Shown in pieces: positions 63,946-64,000 of a stretch of DNA of 64,000 bases. The position numbers and the translations under genes were made by a program. Every line of letters starts with the position of its first letter. Within the stretch, counting starts at the first letter, position 1. Origin of the DNA: Cupriavidus sp. D39 (lineage in GTDB: Bacteria; Pseudomonadota; Gammaproteobacteria; Burkholderiales; Burkholderiaceae); the NCBI RefSeq assembly GCF_026627925.1, contig NZ_JAPNLE010000007.1, positions 248,001-312,000 on the forward strand, written 5' to 3'. The notes under the pieces were generated by a model. The model saw only the letters and a list, made by a program, of their open reading frames with translations, was not told the DNA's origin and made no database searches.

Positions 63946-64000
63946 CCGTCACCCACGGTCAGAGGAAGGCGTCAAGTCCATTACAGATGGGTTCCGCTGA

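Larger units (their letters stand above)
61053..64000 (+). mobile_element. IS66-family element (right end beyond the window)
   Basis: The left end reads GTAACCGTCAGCGGAACCC (61053-61071). The last 12 bases of the window, GGGTTCCGCTGA, are its reverse complement in progress, so the right terminus should lie only about seven bases outside. The order tnpA-tnpB-tnpC plus one further gene is complete. Confidence 0.85.

Noticed and set aside
1..64000. CRISPR arrays, tRNA or rRNA genes
   Set aside because: No regularly spaced direct repeats of CRISPR type and no tRNA cloverleaf or rRNA signature were noticed. A tRNA/Infernal scan would settle it.

Overview
The window reads as GC-rich accessory DNA from a Burkholderiales beta-proteobacterium (Burkholderia, Paraburkholderia, Caballeronia or Cupriavidus type). 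This rests on protein character: phasin relics, a PRC-barrel stress protein, a TolA-like Ala/Lys-rich protein, KfrA- and H-NS-like proteins, and a TorR-type regulator. It probably comes from a secondary replicon, a megaplasmid or a genomic island, because at least eight IS/transposon families and many gene relics lie between the intact operons. No rRNA, tRNA or CRISPR array was seen.

Layout. 1-4.7 kb: a hybrid histidine kinase (5' cut by the window) converging on a TorR-like regulator, which is divergent from an amidase + NCS1 permease operon with three TorR-box-like repeats between them. 4.9-8 kb: relics of a LysR gene, a tyrosine recombinase and IS110 transposases around an IS3-family element. 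8.1-11.5 kb: a glycosyltransferase and a glycogen-debranching-type enzyme in one operon. 11.7-20.3 kb: small stress-type genes and relics (transketolase piece, PRC-barrel, receiver domain, YqjD-like, Q/G-rich protein, phasin piece, NRAMP transporter, TolA-like protein). 20.4-27.1 kb: a Tn3-family element, an IS1202-group element carrying a secreted-protein gene, a dif-like XerC/D site, and a PIN-domain toxin-antitoxin pair. 27.3-29.7 kb: a MITE-like repeat, a phaP relic and an IS30 element.

29.9-36.8 kb holds the main metabolic unit: a LysR regulator, a LeuCD-type dehydratase, a class III CoA-transferase, an HMG-CoA-lyase-like enzyme and an MFS transporter. Together these look like uptake, hydration, CoA activation and retro-aldol cleavage of a branched C5/C6 hydroxy-diacid (citramalate, mesaconate or itaconate are candidates). 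36.8-39.7 kb: an IS6-type element and an AraC regulator truncated by a broken IS630.

40.0-47.0 kb encodes a complete Wadjet plasmid-defence operon, jetA-jetB-jetC-jetD, followed by an IS6 relic, a HigBA toxin-antitoxin system, a mini H-NS and KfrA-like pieces. 50.5-59.7 kb is a protein-quality-control cassette (two Hsp20 genes, a third Hsp20 relic, a CbpA/DnaJ gene) bounded by an inverted 390-bp repeat, each copy carrying an IS110-family element at the same site. The window ends inside an IS66 element.

A striking technical pattern is that many otherwise well-conserved genes (leuC, jetC twice, jetD, an antitoxin, the PRC-barrel gene, Tn3 tnpA, the TolA-like gene) are broken by single-base indels, mostly deletions and often in short homopolymers. 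Either this is residual assembly error or much of the island is decaying. Reading-frame status in these entries should be treated as provisional.
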